NCBI GenBank assembly: GCA_021464415.1
Contig: CM038471.1
Span: forward strand, 72,022,851-72,086,850
Origin: Lonicera japonica
Lineage: Eukaryota; Streptophyta; Magnoliopsida; Dipsacales; Caprifoliaceae
Reading direction: 5' to 3'
DNA: 64,000 bases
Each line of letters starts with the position of its first letter. Within the stretch, counting starts at the first letter, position 1. The position numbers and the translations under genes are program-made. This document shows positions 35,899 to 47,333 of this stretch, in pieces. Below the pieces are notes generated by a model. It was not told the DNA's origin. It made no database searches and was given only the letters and a program-made list of their open reading frames with translations.

Positions 35899-36180
35899 TT
35901 ATTTTTTCCTACTATTCTCCCACATGAGTTCCAATGCATCCATCTCGTCTGTTCTCTTCCGCCTCTTCTGAATCAGCCCATCTATTTTCAATAAGACATC
36001 GTTCATTTTTTTATCGAACTCGTCACGTTCTTCGTCTGAAGCATTCGGGTTCTCTTTCTCAGTTAGCTCTCGAAGTTTTTTGTTTTCGGAAGCCCATTCA
36101 TCCGAAAGTCCATCGAGAAATTTTATATACTGGGCACGCTTGACATGAATATCCGAAGGAGTGACTGGACTTGTTGACAT
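35899..36180 (-). CDS. Small coiled-coil protein, 93 aa (paralogue of 29087-29359)
   Basis: Single exon beginning MSTSPVTPSDIHVKR. It is almost wholly charged helix (DEWASENKKLRELTEKE, then DKKMNDVLLKIDGLIQKRRK). Two TATATA-type boxes lie within 110 bp upstream (around 36266 and 36288, in CTAGTATATAAT repeats). Same layout and promoter pattern as the sister gene. Function unknown. Confidence 0.65.
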   Translation of the reverse strand: MSTSPVTPSDIHVKRAQYIKFLDGLSDEWASENKKLRELTEKENPNASDEERDEFDKKMNDVLLKIDGLIQKRRKRTDEMDALELMWENSRKK

Positions 36181-37793
36181 GATCGCTATCTTAGGGGAGA
36201 GAGAAAGTGAAAGTAGAGAAAAGAAGGAAGTTTGTGGGTTGTTTGAATTGTGAATGGTAGTCGGAATTATATACTAGGGCCATCATTATATACTAGGGTG
36301 TCACTCTGGAAACCGAAGAGATGCACGATAACCAAGAGGAGATCAGTAAATTAATTAAATTAATTCTGCCTGTGTAACCGTCATACGGGCTTCCTGTAAC
36401 GTTACTTCATCCGCGTAGGTTATCATTGCCTTTCAATTCACCTATCAACGACTTCTAATTTAATGATGGCTTTGTCTGTGCCTATAGCACAATAATTTTT
36501 TATTAACATCAATTTTATAATTTTTGGTTTGAAATTCCATATGATCATGAGAAAAATAAATTCTAGATATGATAAATATTTACAAATCTTAAAAACAAAA
36601 TATTAGTTTTTACACTTTAAATTTAAGAAAAGTTTAAAAATAAAATATTGAATCAATATAAATAAGGAGTTGGATATTAACACTCGAATTAGTAAAATAT
36701 AATATAAGGAGGAATTTTTTCCTCTTTCAGAAAAATATATAAATTTAAACTTTTTATTTTGAATAAAAAAGAAAGAAAAACAAAACTGTCAATGAATGAA
36801 AGAAAGTTGATGTCAATTTTTTAATAAAAAATTCACATGCACAATACTTAATCACTTCTACGGGTGTCCACTCTTTGGTTAAAATTAATTTCTTTTTCAT
36901 TTGTTCATTTGATTGAAATAGATTAAAAAAATAATAATAATAATGGACACGTGCCGTTTTGTTATTGGGACCCCATGACCCATCCAATTTTGCCACCACC
37001 ATTTTTTTTTCCGGTGGGTCCCAATATATCAATATCTTATTAAAAAAAAAAATTAGAAAGGCAGATATGCGCAATGATTTTGAATCTTTGCATTAAATGC
37101 AAAGACTGCAATGGGGCGCGTGAGCACCCAATCTGTCTTCTTTGAGACGACTAGCTTTTTTATGTGATTATGTCAGGTTGTGGGCCCGTTGTAATTGGGC
37201 GCGTGAGCACCCAACCTTTATTTGTTTCCTTTTTTAGTGCATATCCAATGGTAATGTAAATTTTAAAATGATAAGATTTTAACACATGTTGAATATCAAT
37301 CCTAGCATTTTTTTTTTGTAAATTTTTTTTAAAATTTTTACAACTGAAGTTATATTATTTTTCTACTAGAGTCTCAAATTACGTAAATCACGTGAAAATA
37401 ACATACCCTTATTTAATTTTAATACTATAAATTTACTACCTACTTTACAATATTTTTTAAGAGTCCTCCAGCAAGAATTTTTTTTTTGTGCCACTTGTAC
37501 AAGTTAAAAGTCCATTTTTGCGGGAGATGCGTTAAACAATTTTTTTGTTTTACATCTTCTGCCACCTCTTATTTCACTTTTGTTTCCCGCTTCTCTCCTA
37601 CTACTTCGATACTTCCTTTTGCACAGTACCTAATATGTAGGTACTGGTTTTTCATCATTCAAAGTTTTCTACGTCTTCATTGGTCGGTCGAAAAAAAGAA
37701 AAAAAGAAAAAAAACCCAGACCAAACGAACCCTAAAATTGATAAAAATTTGTTCTCGTTGAAATTCTTCTGTTTCCGAATAGTTTTATTCGTA
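36181..37793. other. Long divergent spacer upstream of the plant mobile domain gene
   Basis: 1.6 kb without a gene. Visible landmarks are a G-box ACACGTG at about 36949, and two copies of GGGCGCGTGAGCACCCAA (37115-37132 and 37197-37214), 82 bp apart. There is also a polyA/AT-rich stretch and a segment beginning TGCATATCCAATGGTAATG (37229) that may be a MITE fragment. The 5' UTR of the plant mobile domain gene probably begins in the last 200-300 bp. Confidence 0.5.
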
Positions 37794-40700
37794 ATGGCCA
37801 ACATTCCTTTATCTAAAGATCACGTTCCGAATGTTCCTCCACCCAACTGTTGGAGGTCTGCTCCCTTCTTTCATGCTTGCGAGACTATCATGGATGATCT
37901 GATCGATTGTGATGGCACAAATAATGATCCATCCGAAGTTGCTCCTTTTAATCCCGATGTTCCTTCTCCCAAAATCGAGTTAGAGCCTGAGAAAGGTTCT
38001 TTCATTCCCCCTTCTTCTGTTCTACGCTTCGCCTTGGATCGTGGTGATTTCCCGTACTCTTTGCTTATATTCGATGCTTACAGCGGAACCACCAACAACT
38101 GGGAAGTGTGGACCGATTCCATCCTTAGTAATTCCACATATCGCGTCCTGTTGATGAAAGCAGGTATTTATCATTTAGTGGAGGCTTTCCGTTCTTTTCA
38201 CTTTGAGAAAAAGGACGCGGTTGTTAATTCTCTGATAACCCTAATTTCACGGTGGAGCTGTGATACTCATACTTTTATCACGGGTTGGGGCGAATTCACA
38301 ATTACACTAGAAGATATTTGCCAGCTATTTGGGTTAGCCCCCTTAACCAAGCACCCTTATGACGAAAAATCCATTGGTGGAATGAAGGAGGCTCTTGACG
38401 TGTTTGACCGCTGGTACACGGAAGCTGGCAATCTGATTGACGATAATGGAAAGAAGTCAAAGAAAACTACTTTCGGAACCTGGGTCAGACATGTGTTTGG
38501 TCATATTGACGGTGGTGCCAAGGGGAAGTCTAAGAAGGCGGGTTCAAGCAGCACAACTCCTACGGTTAAAACATCGGAGTTGTGTAACCATAAGTGGCAT
38601 CTGGCCGCTTATTTGACTATGTTTTTTTCGCGAGTTATTTCGCCCGGTAAGCCCTCTGAAGCCCCCCGAAAGCTTCTTGTGCCTCTTGCTGTTCAACTGG
38701 CCTCAGGTTGTGACGTTCCTTTGGCCGCTTTTATGCTGGGCAATCTTTATAGCTGGCTCGATCGAGCCCATTCCGATTTCCGCCGTTCAATGGGTCGGTA
38801 TGCGATTGGCAGCTACGCGCCCATAATGATTCTGCTCCCTTTCATTTATGAACGTTTTCCCAAATACGCTCCTACCCCGAAGCCCTTTCCCCCTCTAAAT
38901 GTTAATGCCGAAGGCAACGAAGAGAGAGGACCTTTGAGGTTCTTACGGTGGAACGGTGTTTCGTCCTTAAACAATTTGGGAGATTTCATCGATGTTGAAA
39001 GTGACTTTGTCTTCAGGCCATATCAGAAGACTGTATTTTTTCACCACGATTTCTTCGGTCCAACAGTTCAGTCGTATAGGAATATTCCGGGAATTAGCGC
39101 CAAACAGTTTTATCGTGAAACCATCGGCAAGACCCTTGCTTGTGTTCTTCGCTGCTGTGTACCTGTTTTGAATGAACTGGAGACTTCTGCAGCGGCTTAC
39201 AACCCTCACAGAGTTGCAAGGCAATTTGGCTGGGACCAGGTGGTTCCTACGCCTCCTGCCCCTTATGCAAAAATCGAAATTCTCTCGGGCATGCACGATT
39301 TCGCATGGACCGCTTTTACTAGGAGGTTAGCACTGGAGAGATGTATTCGGCTTGATGAACCCTTCGTGATTGCTGATAGTACTTCCATTGGTAGGAAAAC
39401 CATTAACTATTCTTTGTTTTGGCATCTACAAGCCGCCGAAATAATTAAATTCGTTCAGAGTGATCCCGAAGTGGCATCTTCTGATATGGTGAAAATACCG
39501 GAAACTACGCTCCGCCGTTTGAGAGAATTTCCAGTTGAAGGGCAATGGAGAGGACATCGGAGCCGTTTCATTAAGGACATAGCAGAGAATGTTCCCAAGG
39601 GCAACATAATTGCTCCTTCCGGTCGTTCCAAACGGAAACAAAAGAGTAGGGACGCAGATGCCTCTACTTTTGTATCCATGGAGGCCGACAAACGCCGAAA
39701 ATTGTCGCAAACTTTCCCTGATGATGAAGTGCCCTTGTCGGAATTGGTCAAAGCTTTAAAGGAGGCAGCCAGCCAGAAAGTTTCTTCCATTGCCGGTCAG
39801 ACTGAAGATGACCTCGGTGGAAAACATTGTGAGGGCGCCGAAGGAGAGAAGGAAATAGCAAGTGAAGTGGAAGTTCATTTGTCGGAGGTATATGAATTTT
39901 CCTTTCTTTCGTTGGAAATGAGGTACTTAAAATGACCCTTTAATTATAAGTACGAACCATTGGAGCAAAAACTGACAATGTGTATAATTTATTTGTAAAA
40001 CAAATTTTTATCAACCAAATGTCAATTATTTATTAGTCCACATGTTTTTATACATTGCTATTGGAGATGCTCTCATCTGATTGTTATCCCTCCTTTTTTT
40101 TAGTCGGAAGAAGAGGGTGCTTGCGTCCTTGTGCGGAAAAATTCTCGTACTATTGCTGAACTGGTTGTTTCAGAAGGCCGTAATGAAGGTGGGACTACTA
40201 GCCTGATTGAGGGACATGATGACAATTCTTTCTACGGTGGCAATGTGTCGGCTGGCCTCAGTGAGGGACATAATCATTCTTCCGGCGACAGTGGGAATTC
40301 AGATACTCTTGCGAATTCTTATAAGAGGAAGGAATTTGAGGAGACTGCGCAAGTCGGCATTCCAACAGGTGGGAATTTGCTTATACATTTTGATATTGCT
40401 TTCTCACCTTTTTTTTTTTAACTCTTAGCTGCATGCTTTCTCCTTTCTATTTTTACTTTTTTTTACAGCCTCTACGGACGTTGCTCCCCTAGTTGTTTAT
40501 GAAGGCAACATTGAAAGAGAAATTGGCGGAATGCTTGAGCAAACTGACGATTCTTCTTACAAGACGAAGGAAATTGAGGAGACTGCTCAAGTCGACCTTC
40601 CGACAGCTGGAAGTGGCCATGGTATTTATTTTGCTTATACCTTTTTCATATTGCTTTCCCTCCTTTTTTTTTTAACCCTCACCTGCCTGCTCCACTAGTG

Positions 40701-41336
40701 GATTATGAAGGAATGACTGAGCAACCTGGTCATTCTACTGAAGAAGGTGTCGACGCTGATGAGCAAGACTTTTCTTACATGTGGAATGGAATTGAAGACA
40801 CTGTGCAAGTTGACCTTCTTCAGAAACTTTCCACCAAGGACCGTGCCTTCTTTCGGTCTTTGGCAAGTCAGTCAACACTCAGGCCACACCTTCTTGGTAT
40901 ATTTAATGACACCTTCGGTGTGATGGGTGATACTGCCATTGAGCTGCTGAGCGACTTTGACATTGAGCGAATGGAAAGCGCCTTGATCATATTGCATGCG
41001 AGCAAATTGGATACTACATATCTGGAGGAGAAGGTTCGTCTTTTGAAGTCCCTCTCCACTCGCAGCAAAAGTGATAGGCTTGATACTCTCTTTTACTCTG
41101 AGGAAAAACTACTGCGTAAGAAGGAGGAAATTGAAACTCAGAAGGTTGCTTTGGAAGCAAGGATAAGTGCTTTGATGAAGGAAATTCAAGAATTGGAGCA
41201 ACCGATGCGCACTTTGGACCGGCAACTCGGTTCTATTGCCGCTGAAAGGAGGCAGTTGCTAGGTGATGTGAAAGAGAGCTTGGGCAAGGAGTTTGATGAA
41301 GTGGTTGGCACTTCACTAGGAGAGTTCCTACGCTGA
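37794..41336 (+). CDS. Plant mobile domain (PMD) protein with coiled-coil tail, 1049 aa
   Basis: Exons 37794-39887, 40104-40368, 40469-40621 and 40699-41336 join in frame. The start is the ATG of MANIPLSKDHV; the longer open frame upstream begins in A-rich leader. The PMD (aminotransferase-like mobile domain) runs roughly from residue 100 to 470, with WTDSILSNSTYRVLLMKAGI, SRWSCDTHTF, WGEFTITLEDICQLFGLAPL and a Trp/Phe-rich second half. A basic NLS-like patch (SGRSKRKQKSRD) follows near 615. Exons 2, 3 and 4 each carry a variant of SYKxKExEETAQVDLPT, so this exon was multiplied. The last exon ends in a strong coiled coil (KKEEIETQKVALEARISALM). PMD proteins occur as transposon genes and as host silencing factors (MAIL/MAIN family). 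Function here is unknown. Confidence 0.88.
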
Positions 41337-41853
41337 TGATTTGCCTTCAAACATTTTTTCTTCTTTATTTGTAAATATTTACTGTCACGATTGCTCTTAC
41401 TTTTGTAGAAATTTTATTATATTAAGATTTTTTGATATAGAGAAATATTTAAATTTTATTGAATTAGGATATGCTACTTTGGTGTTAGCACTGACGCCAC
41501 ATTTCAAAATTTAATCAAACTTGTCTCATAATCACTAAATTCTTTTTTAATTCTGAAATATTACTCTCTTCAATGTGTAAAATGGTTGTGTATTAGTTAA
41601 TAATATAAAAAACGTTAATGCCCCAAATTAGACAGAATATGTAGACCGAAAAAAGAAAAAAAAAATTAGACAGAGTACTGGCTTTTCCATTAAGTGAAGA
41701 AGATTACACTTGACTTATACAGAAGGCCAAACATTTCACGATTCAAAAACAAAGTACACTTACAGCGTGAACAAAAAGAACGGACTGAACAGTAGAAGAG
41801 CAAAACAGGATAAAGTGTCCCCAGTAAGAATATTTATATGGGGGGAACCACCA

Positions 41854-42186
41854 TCAAGTAGTGTTTTCTTTCCGTTCTCCCAATCTTCTCTGCAGCTCAT
41901 CCCGCTCTGCCATGACGGTTGCCAAGCGCTCCTCCAAACTTTGGATTTGACTAACCATTTTGGGGATCTCTCTTTCCAAGTCGGGGATCTCTCTTTCCAA
42001 ACTCACCACCCTTAAGGAAAGGGCCTCGAAGCTATTGGGTGAGGGAGGAACGTTGGAAGTACTGGCTTTATCCATAGTTTGCTTGATGTTTTGGTTAACT
42101 AGAGGTTTGTTCTCCTTCATAAAGGTGGACGATTCTGAAGCACCGGATTCTGCCAAAAATCTATATATGGCTCTGTATAAAGGCAT
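41854..42186 (-). CDS. Small coiled-coil protein, 110 aa
   Basis: Single exon beginning MPLYRAIYRFLAESG. A linker (STSNVPPSPNSFEAL) is followed by a heptad-type coiled coil from about residue 55 to 104, with EREIPDLEREIPKMV and ERLATVMAERDELQRRLGER. A TATA box (GGCTATAAATACC on the minus strand, about 42223-42235) lies some 40 bp upstream of the start. Convergent with the PMD gene, 518 bp away. It could pair with the PMD tail or with the coiled-coil protein at 43382, but this is speculative. Confidence 0.65.
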   Translation of the reverse strand: MPLYRAIYRFLAESGASESSTFMKENKPLVNQNIKQTMDKASTSNVPPSPNSFEALSLRVVSLEREIPDLEREIPKMVSQIQSLEERLATVMAERDELQRRLGERKENTT

Positions 42187-43381
42187 GGAATATGAGAAAG
42201 ATGGGTTTCTGAGAAGGTGCTTCGGGTATTTATAGCCAAGCTAAATGACCGTTCGCAAAAGGGAGTTATGACACTCGGGAAACGATGCAAAAAATAAAAT
42301 AAAAAAGTGAGACGGATAAAGGATACCTATCTACTAAAACTAAAAATCTACTAAAACTAAAAACTAAATAAAAATGCAGCCCCTTCTTACCAAAGAAGTG
42401 CCACGTGTCGCGTTTTTAACAATTGAGCATTTATATCTCAGTTACTCCTCGTCTTCTTTCATTTAATGCGGCTTTTGAATTTCCTTGCCACTGTAAACAC
42501 TTTTCGAAGAAGTTTATTACTCCCTCCGTCTCACAAAGATAGACCCATTTTTTTTCATGTAGATTAAAAAATTTCATTTAATGTAATTGGAACCATAATT
42601 TTTTTTCATATTTTTCCCTATTATACCCTCATTTATTCTACTATAATAAATACATTGAATTAGAAGATGAACATACATTTTTTTATCTTTCCTATGGGAA
42701 ATGAGTATTTATTAGGTAAAGTTAATTATTTAGGAGTTGATAACAATGTAATTAAATAAGGGTACATTAGGAAAAAGAAAATTTTAGTACATTTTTTAAA
42801 AGGCAAGAGGACTATAATTTGGAACAGACGAAAAAAGAATAGTAAACTATTTTTATTGGACGAATGGAGAATTTGATTTGCTTATAGTAAACTATTTTTA
42901 TATATTAATTAGTAACTAAATATTAATTGACTGAGATGCATAAGATTTCTGAAATTTAGTAGGCATTATATAAATAATTGATGTGTAAAGTGATATGTTA
43001 GTAAAAAATTAGTAAAACAAAATTATATAACAAATTCTTTATTAAAACGACCACGCACTGGGTGGACATTATTATATATTAAGCTAGTATTATTATTATT
43101 AATATTATTTCTAAGTTGAAGATGCCACGTGGAATTTCCCTGAGGGTCATTTCAACGCACGTCTTTTGCATTAAATGCGCGATGGTGACCATTCTCGACT
43201 CCCAATGGGCAATGGTTACACTCCATCGTTTGGTTGATCGAGCGTGGGACGCGTGTGAACTTGCGCGTGCGGATATGTTAAATACGGAGAAAATATAGAA
43301 ACAATTGAGTTCTTTCTCCCTCTTCGAAGAAAAAACCTAGGGCTTACTCCTTCGTCCTTCTTCTTTCGTCGTTTCTGGAAT
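42187..43381. promoter_or_regulatory. Divergent spacer with two G-boxes
   Basis: Between the coiled-coil genes at 41854 (minus) and 43382 (plus). Each side has a G-box: TGCCACGTGTCGC near 42400-42414 and TGCCACGTGGAAT near 43121-43136. The TGCCACGTG string is the same on both sides. A block TTACTCCCTCCGTCTCACA near 42517 resembles the end of a common plant Stowaway-type MITE (CTCCCTCCGTC), so a MITE may occupy about 42517-42870. No gene seen. Confidence 0.55.
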
Positions 43382-43798
43382 ATGTCGACTCACAGGAATC
43401 TGGATATCTTTCTTGTTGAAGCCGAACCCATTCCTCGTAGGCTCCGACGGTCGGATACGGGCGATGCAAGTGGTTCCAACTCGACAGATGTTAATCCAAA
43501 CGAGCATTATTTCGAAAGGATCCGACGGGTAGAGGCGGAATTGAAAGGTAAAGTCCACCGGATGGAGTGTGAAATAGTTGACCTTGAGTCTAAGCGGCGT
43601 AACCTTGGGGTAAGATATGAGCAATTGAGGACAAAGTACGAGATGTCTGTATCCCGGGAGGCCAGCACAAATGCTTATGCTGATGGCGTGCTACAAGACT
43701 CCATCCGATTGGGGAGGGAGCAAGAAGAACAAATCCGCCGATTGAGGGAAGAAAATGACCGACTGCGACGTGCACTGTTACGGTTATACCTAAAATGA
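43382..43798 (+). CDS. Small coiled-coil protein, 138 aa
   Basis: Single exon beginning MSTHRNLDIFLVEAE. A short basic/Ser-rich N-terminus precedes a long helix from residue 40 to the end (RIRRVEAELKGKVHRMECEI, then EEQIRRLREENDRLRRALL). The last part has a leucine-zipper-like spacing. No known enzyme motif. The N-terminal MST and helical make-up recall the genes at 29087 and 35899, but clear homology was not found. Confidence 0.65.
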   Translation: MSTHRNLDIFLVEAEPIPRRLRRSDTGDASGSNSTDVNPNEHYFERIRRVEAELKGKVHRMECEIVDLESKRRNLGVRYEQLRTKYEMSVSREASTNAYADGVLQDSIRLGREQEEQIRRLREENDRLRRALLRLYLK

Positions 43799-44687
43799 AG
43801 ATAAGGTTTTTTAGAGGAATCTGTAACGGTTCAGGCGAAGGACGATTTATAATGATTATCTTCGTTTTTTGTTACTTCTTTGTTTTTTGTCATTAAAAAT
43901 ATTAGTTTTTTGTGAGGTATTTTGTCTTTCGCTTAATGTTAATGTTAATGTTAATTCCTCTCGCTTAATGTTAATGTTAATGTTAATTCCTCTTTGATAG
44001 TTTAAATGCTTGTACAACGCTTCTGCAAATAAATTATCGTTTTCGTGTTGCCTTTGCAGAAATAAAAACCTAAATAATCATTAATGTGTTGTTATCTTTG
44101 AGGCCTACATATTTGAGGCAAGATTAATTTTTAAATATTATTTCAAAGAAGATAGAAATTGTATTTATTTTTTTTTTTACGTCTCCTTTGTAGTTAATGC
44201 AAAGGCTTAAGTACTTCAAGTATATATATTGAGTACGGGATTAAAAAGTGCCCTTTTTTTTTTTTGCAAAAAACCCGAGAGGACAAATTACTTAATGAAA
44301 TTTATATCTCTGAGTTGTCTTTCGGTTGATATAAAATAACTAATGTATTCGCTTAGAAGGAAAACTTGAATTGCTATGCATGCACTGAGAAGGAGAATTG
44401 AACATCAAGTACCATTTGAACTAACAAAAAGAAGAGGGAAATCGCAACATTTAAAAGCATTAGGATTAACATTAATTAAGCCAACACGAGATGCTTCTTG
44501 GGGTCCAGGGACTCAAAACATAAGAGTTGACAAATAAAGTAAGGATCCTTCGGAAGGTTGATCCTTCGGATGGACCAGGACCCCAAAACAAAAGACTTGA
44601 CAAAGAAAGTTAAGATCCTTAGAAGGGACAAGGGCCCCAAAACAAAAAGACTTGACAAATAATTTTAAAAGTAACAAGAAAAAAACA
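43799..44687. other. Spacer between convergent genes
   Basis: It contains a tandem repeat of CGCTTAATGTTAATGTTAAT followed by GTTAATTCCTCT (43931-43993) and paired GATCCTTCGG motifs at 44543 and 44563, the inverse of the CCGAAGGATC motif in the arrays at 29.5 and 33.6 kb. A phrase of GACTTGACAAA and CCCCAAAACAAAA is repeated (44575-44655). No gene seen. Confidence 0.6.
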
Positions 44688-45110
44688 TTAAATATCGTCC
44701 GAAGGCTTGAAAATCTCAGCGAGATTTTTCTCCAGACTCTCAATGGTAGCGTTGATAAACATAATATCGGTCACGCATGCACTCAAAAGGGCTTTTTGTT
44801 TGCCATATATGTCCAAATTTTCATGAAGCTTGTTCAGCAGTTGTGTCAAGTCCTCTTTCTGGTCAAGTTCTTTACCATTGTTCTCTCTAAGGGGAGATTT
44901 AACCTCATCCTCTTGGCGAACATTGATCTTTTTGTGGGGAGATTCAACGTCATCCTCTCGGCTAACCTTGAGCTTTTTAAGCGGAGATTGAACCTCCTCC
45001 TCATCCTCTTCTTCGTAATGAATAGAACACTCATCTGCCTGAGTAACATTTTTTTTGTTGATTTTCTTTTTTGGTACTTCTTCAGAATCAGACAAAATGA
45101 TCAAAGACAT
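44688..45110 (-). CDS. Acidic repeat protein, 140 aa (paralogue of 30001-30456)
   Basis: Single exon beginning MSLIILSDSEEVPKK and ending FKPSDDI. It has the repeated DEVxSPLKKxK module (residues 36-76) and a C-terminal helix (DLTQLLNKLHENLDIYGKQK, SLEKNLAEIF), matching the gene at 30001 throughout. A TATA-type box (CACTATAAATATATGC on the minus strand, about 45185-45200) lies 75-90 bp upstream. Upstream sequence is also conserved between the two genes (GAGTATTAA, TGATGCTTxGGTTA, GCGCATGCCTT). Confidence 0.7.
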   Translation of the reverse strand: MSLIILSDSEEVPKKKINKKNVTQADECSIHYEEEDEEEVQSPLKKLKVSREDDVESPHKKINVRQEDEVKSPLRENNGKELDQKEDLTQLLNKLHENLDIYGKQKALLSACVTDIMFINATIESLEKNLAEIFKPSDDI

Positions 45111-45460
45111 ATTGAGTATTAATTAAGAAACTAAGAGAAGATGTATTATTCAAAATAGTGTGATGCTTCGGTTATGATGTACTGGTGCATATATTTATAG
45201 TGTAACGGAGACAAGACTCCCCAAAAAAAAAAAAAAGGGATTTTGTTGTATATCATCTAATGCGCATGCCTTGTGTAATCATGTTAATCTTAGAACTTCG
45301 AACTTTTTATTCTACCACTGCATCACATTAAATGCAACCTGCCACGGCGTGACTTGGCGCCCAAAATTAAGTTGAAATGAACACGGCATTGCCTAGGGAG
45401 ATGACCCGTGACATTTGTACAATCCGATGAAGCCAAATGAGAATAAAGTAGAAGGAAATT

Positions 45461-45501
45461 TTGTGGAACGGAAAAATAACAATAGCAATAATAACAATAG
45501 C

Positions 45502-45578
<77 letters not shown>

Positions 45579-45627
45579 CAATTAATTTCATTCATAATAA
45601 CAATAAGAATATCAACAACAGTAATAA

Positions 45628-45698
<71 letters not shown>

Positions 45699-45735
45699 GT
45701 AATATGTAATGTAATAGAATAATAACAACAGAAAC

Positions 45736-45772
<37 letters not shown>

Positions 45773-45880
45773 GTAATATGTAATGTAATATTGTAATAAT
45801 AATATATTGTAATAATAATAATAATAATAATAATAATATATTATTGTAATAATAATAATAATATGTAATGTAATAATAGA
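45461..45880. repeat. (TAA)n/(TAG)n trinucleotide microsatellite block
   Basis: Long runs of AAT and AGT triplets with a few interruptions. They create meaningless open frames of Tyr, Ile, Leu or Ser repeats in several frames, none of them real genes. Confidence 0.95.
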
Positions 45881-46200
45881 ATAATAACAACAGAAACAAA
45901 TCCGAAAACCTACCGAACAAATTTAATGATTCACACCAATCCAAAAAACAATGAAATATTATTGTAGTAGTACTATTGTACTACTACTAACAGTAGTAGT
46001 AGACAATTGGTACGTAGCATTAGTAGCTCAGTATGTTTAGTACTAATTTAGGGGGTGTTATGGCAAATCCGAAAACCTACCAAACGAATTGAACAAATTC
46101 ACACTGATCCAAAAAACAACGAACTAATAGTACTATTGTACTACTATTACTACTACTACTGACACCACTGCTATTGACAGTAGTAGTAGTAGTAGTAGTA

Positions 46201-46265
46201 GAGGAAAGAGGTTGGCCCAGTGGTAGGCAACCTCCACCCTCGGTGTAAGATCAAGGGTTCGACTC
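46201..46265 (+). mobile_element. SINE 5' fragment duplicated with the minisatellite
   Basis: The same first 65 bases as the SINE at 46436, ending just after the B-box-like GGTTCGACTC and then running into minisatellite sequence. It is a partial copy made by array expansion. Confidence 0.65.
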
Positions 46266-46435
46266 AGCTCAGTATGTTTAGTACTAATTTAGGGGGTCTT
46301 ATGGCAAATCCGAAAACCTAGCAAACGAATTGAACAAATTCACACTGATCCAAAAAACAACGAACTAATAGTACTATTGTACTACTACTGCTACTACTAC
46401 TGACACCACTGCTATTGACGGTAGTAGTAGTAGTA

Positions 46436-46590
46436 GAGGAAAGAGGTTGGCCCAGTGGTAGGCAACCTCCACCCTCGGTGTAAGATCAAGGGTTCGACTC
46501 ATGGGGTGGGAGGGAAGGGTTTTTCTTTATTTGTAGGATTAAGGGAGAGACTTAGACCTCCCTTAAATTTAAAAAAATAAAAATAAAGAA
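46436..46590 (+). mobile_element. tRNA-derived SINE
   Basis: The head carries RNA polymerase III promoter boxes: GGCCCAGTGGTAGGC (A box) and GGGTTCGACTC (B box), about 30 bp apart as in a tRNA. The body ends in an A-rich tail (TTTAAAAAAATAAAAATAAA). It does not fold as a functional tRNA. Short flanking repeats could not be set because it sits in triplet repeats. Confidence 0.7.
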
Positions 46591-47333
46591 AATAGTAGTA
46601 GTAGTTGTTGTAATAGAAGTAGTAGTAGACAATTGGTACATAGTATCAGATGCTCAGGGTGTTTACTACTAATTTAGGGGGTGTTATGGCAAATCCGAAA
46701 AACAACAAGCTATTAGTACTAATAGTACTATTGTAACTACTGCTGGGTGTTTAGAACTAATTTATGGGGTGTTATGGCAAATACAAAAAGCTACCGAACG
46801 AATTGAACAAATTAACATCGATCTAAAAAACAACAAACTAATAGTACTATTGTACTACTACTACTACTATTACGACTGACACCACTTTTACTGACAGTAG
46901 TAGTAGACAATTGGTACATAATATTAGAAGCTCAGCATGCTTACTACTAATTTAAGGGTTGTTATGGCAAATCCGAAAATCTAACGAACGAATTGGATTG
47001 ATTCACACTGATCCAAAAAACAACGAACTGATAGTACTATTACGTACCTACTACTACTACTACTACTACTGTTGTCACCACTACTACTGACAGTAGTAGT
47101 AGACAATTGGTACGTAATATTAGTAGCTCAAGGTGTTTAGTACTAATTTAGGGGGTGTTATGGTAAATCCGAAAGCCTACCGAACGAATTCAACTGATTC
47201 ACACCAATCTATAAAACAACAAAACTAATAGTACTATTTTAGTAGTGATAGTTAAAAATAAAGTGATGTGATAGACAATGGTCACATCACACTAGTCACA
47301 TTATTGTAACTAGAATTTAGGGCAGTGATATTG

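Larger units (their letters stand above)
45890..47240. repeat. Minisatellite array, about six degenerate units of 130-240 bp
   Basis: The unit core is GTTATGGCAAATCCGAAAAC, CTACCGAACGAATTGAAC, CACTGATCCAAAAAACAACG, then AGTACTATTGTACTACTACT and CAGTAGTAGTAGACAATTGG. Copies start near 45895, 46058, 46300, 46684, 46769, 46962 and 47156. Two copies carry a SINE or SINE fragment. The array probably grew from the neighbouring triplet repeats. Confidence 0.85.

Noticed and set aside
37486..37793. Upstream extension of the PMD reading frame (ATG at 37680)
   Set aside because: The extra 38 residues come from an A-rich leader with poly-Lys. The ATG at 37794 begins sequence like a normal PMD N-terminus.
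45323..45944. Open frames of poly-Tyr, poly-Ile, poly-Leu and poly-Ser on both strands
   Set aside because: They are translations of AAT/AGT triplet repeats, not genes.
46436..46505. Possible tRNA gene (A-box and B-box-like sequence)
   Set aside because: No acceptor stem or anticodon arm pairs properly, and an A-rich tail follows, so it is a SINE head.
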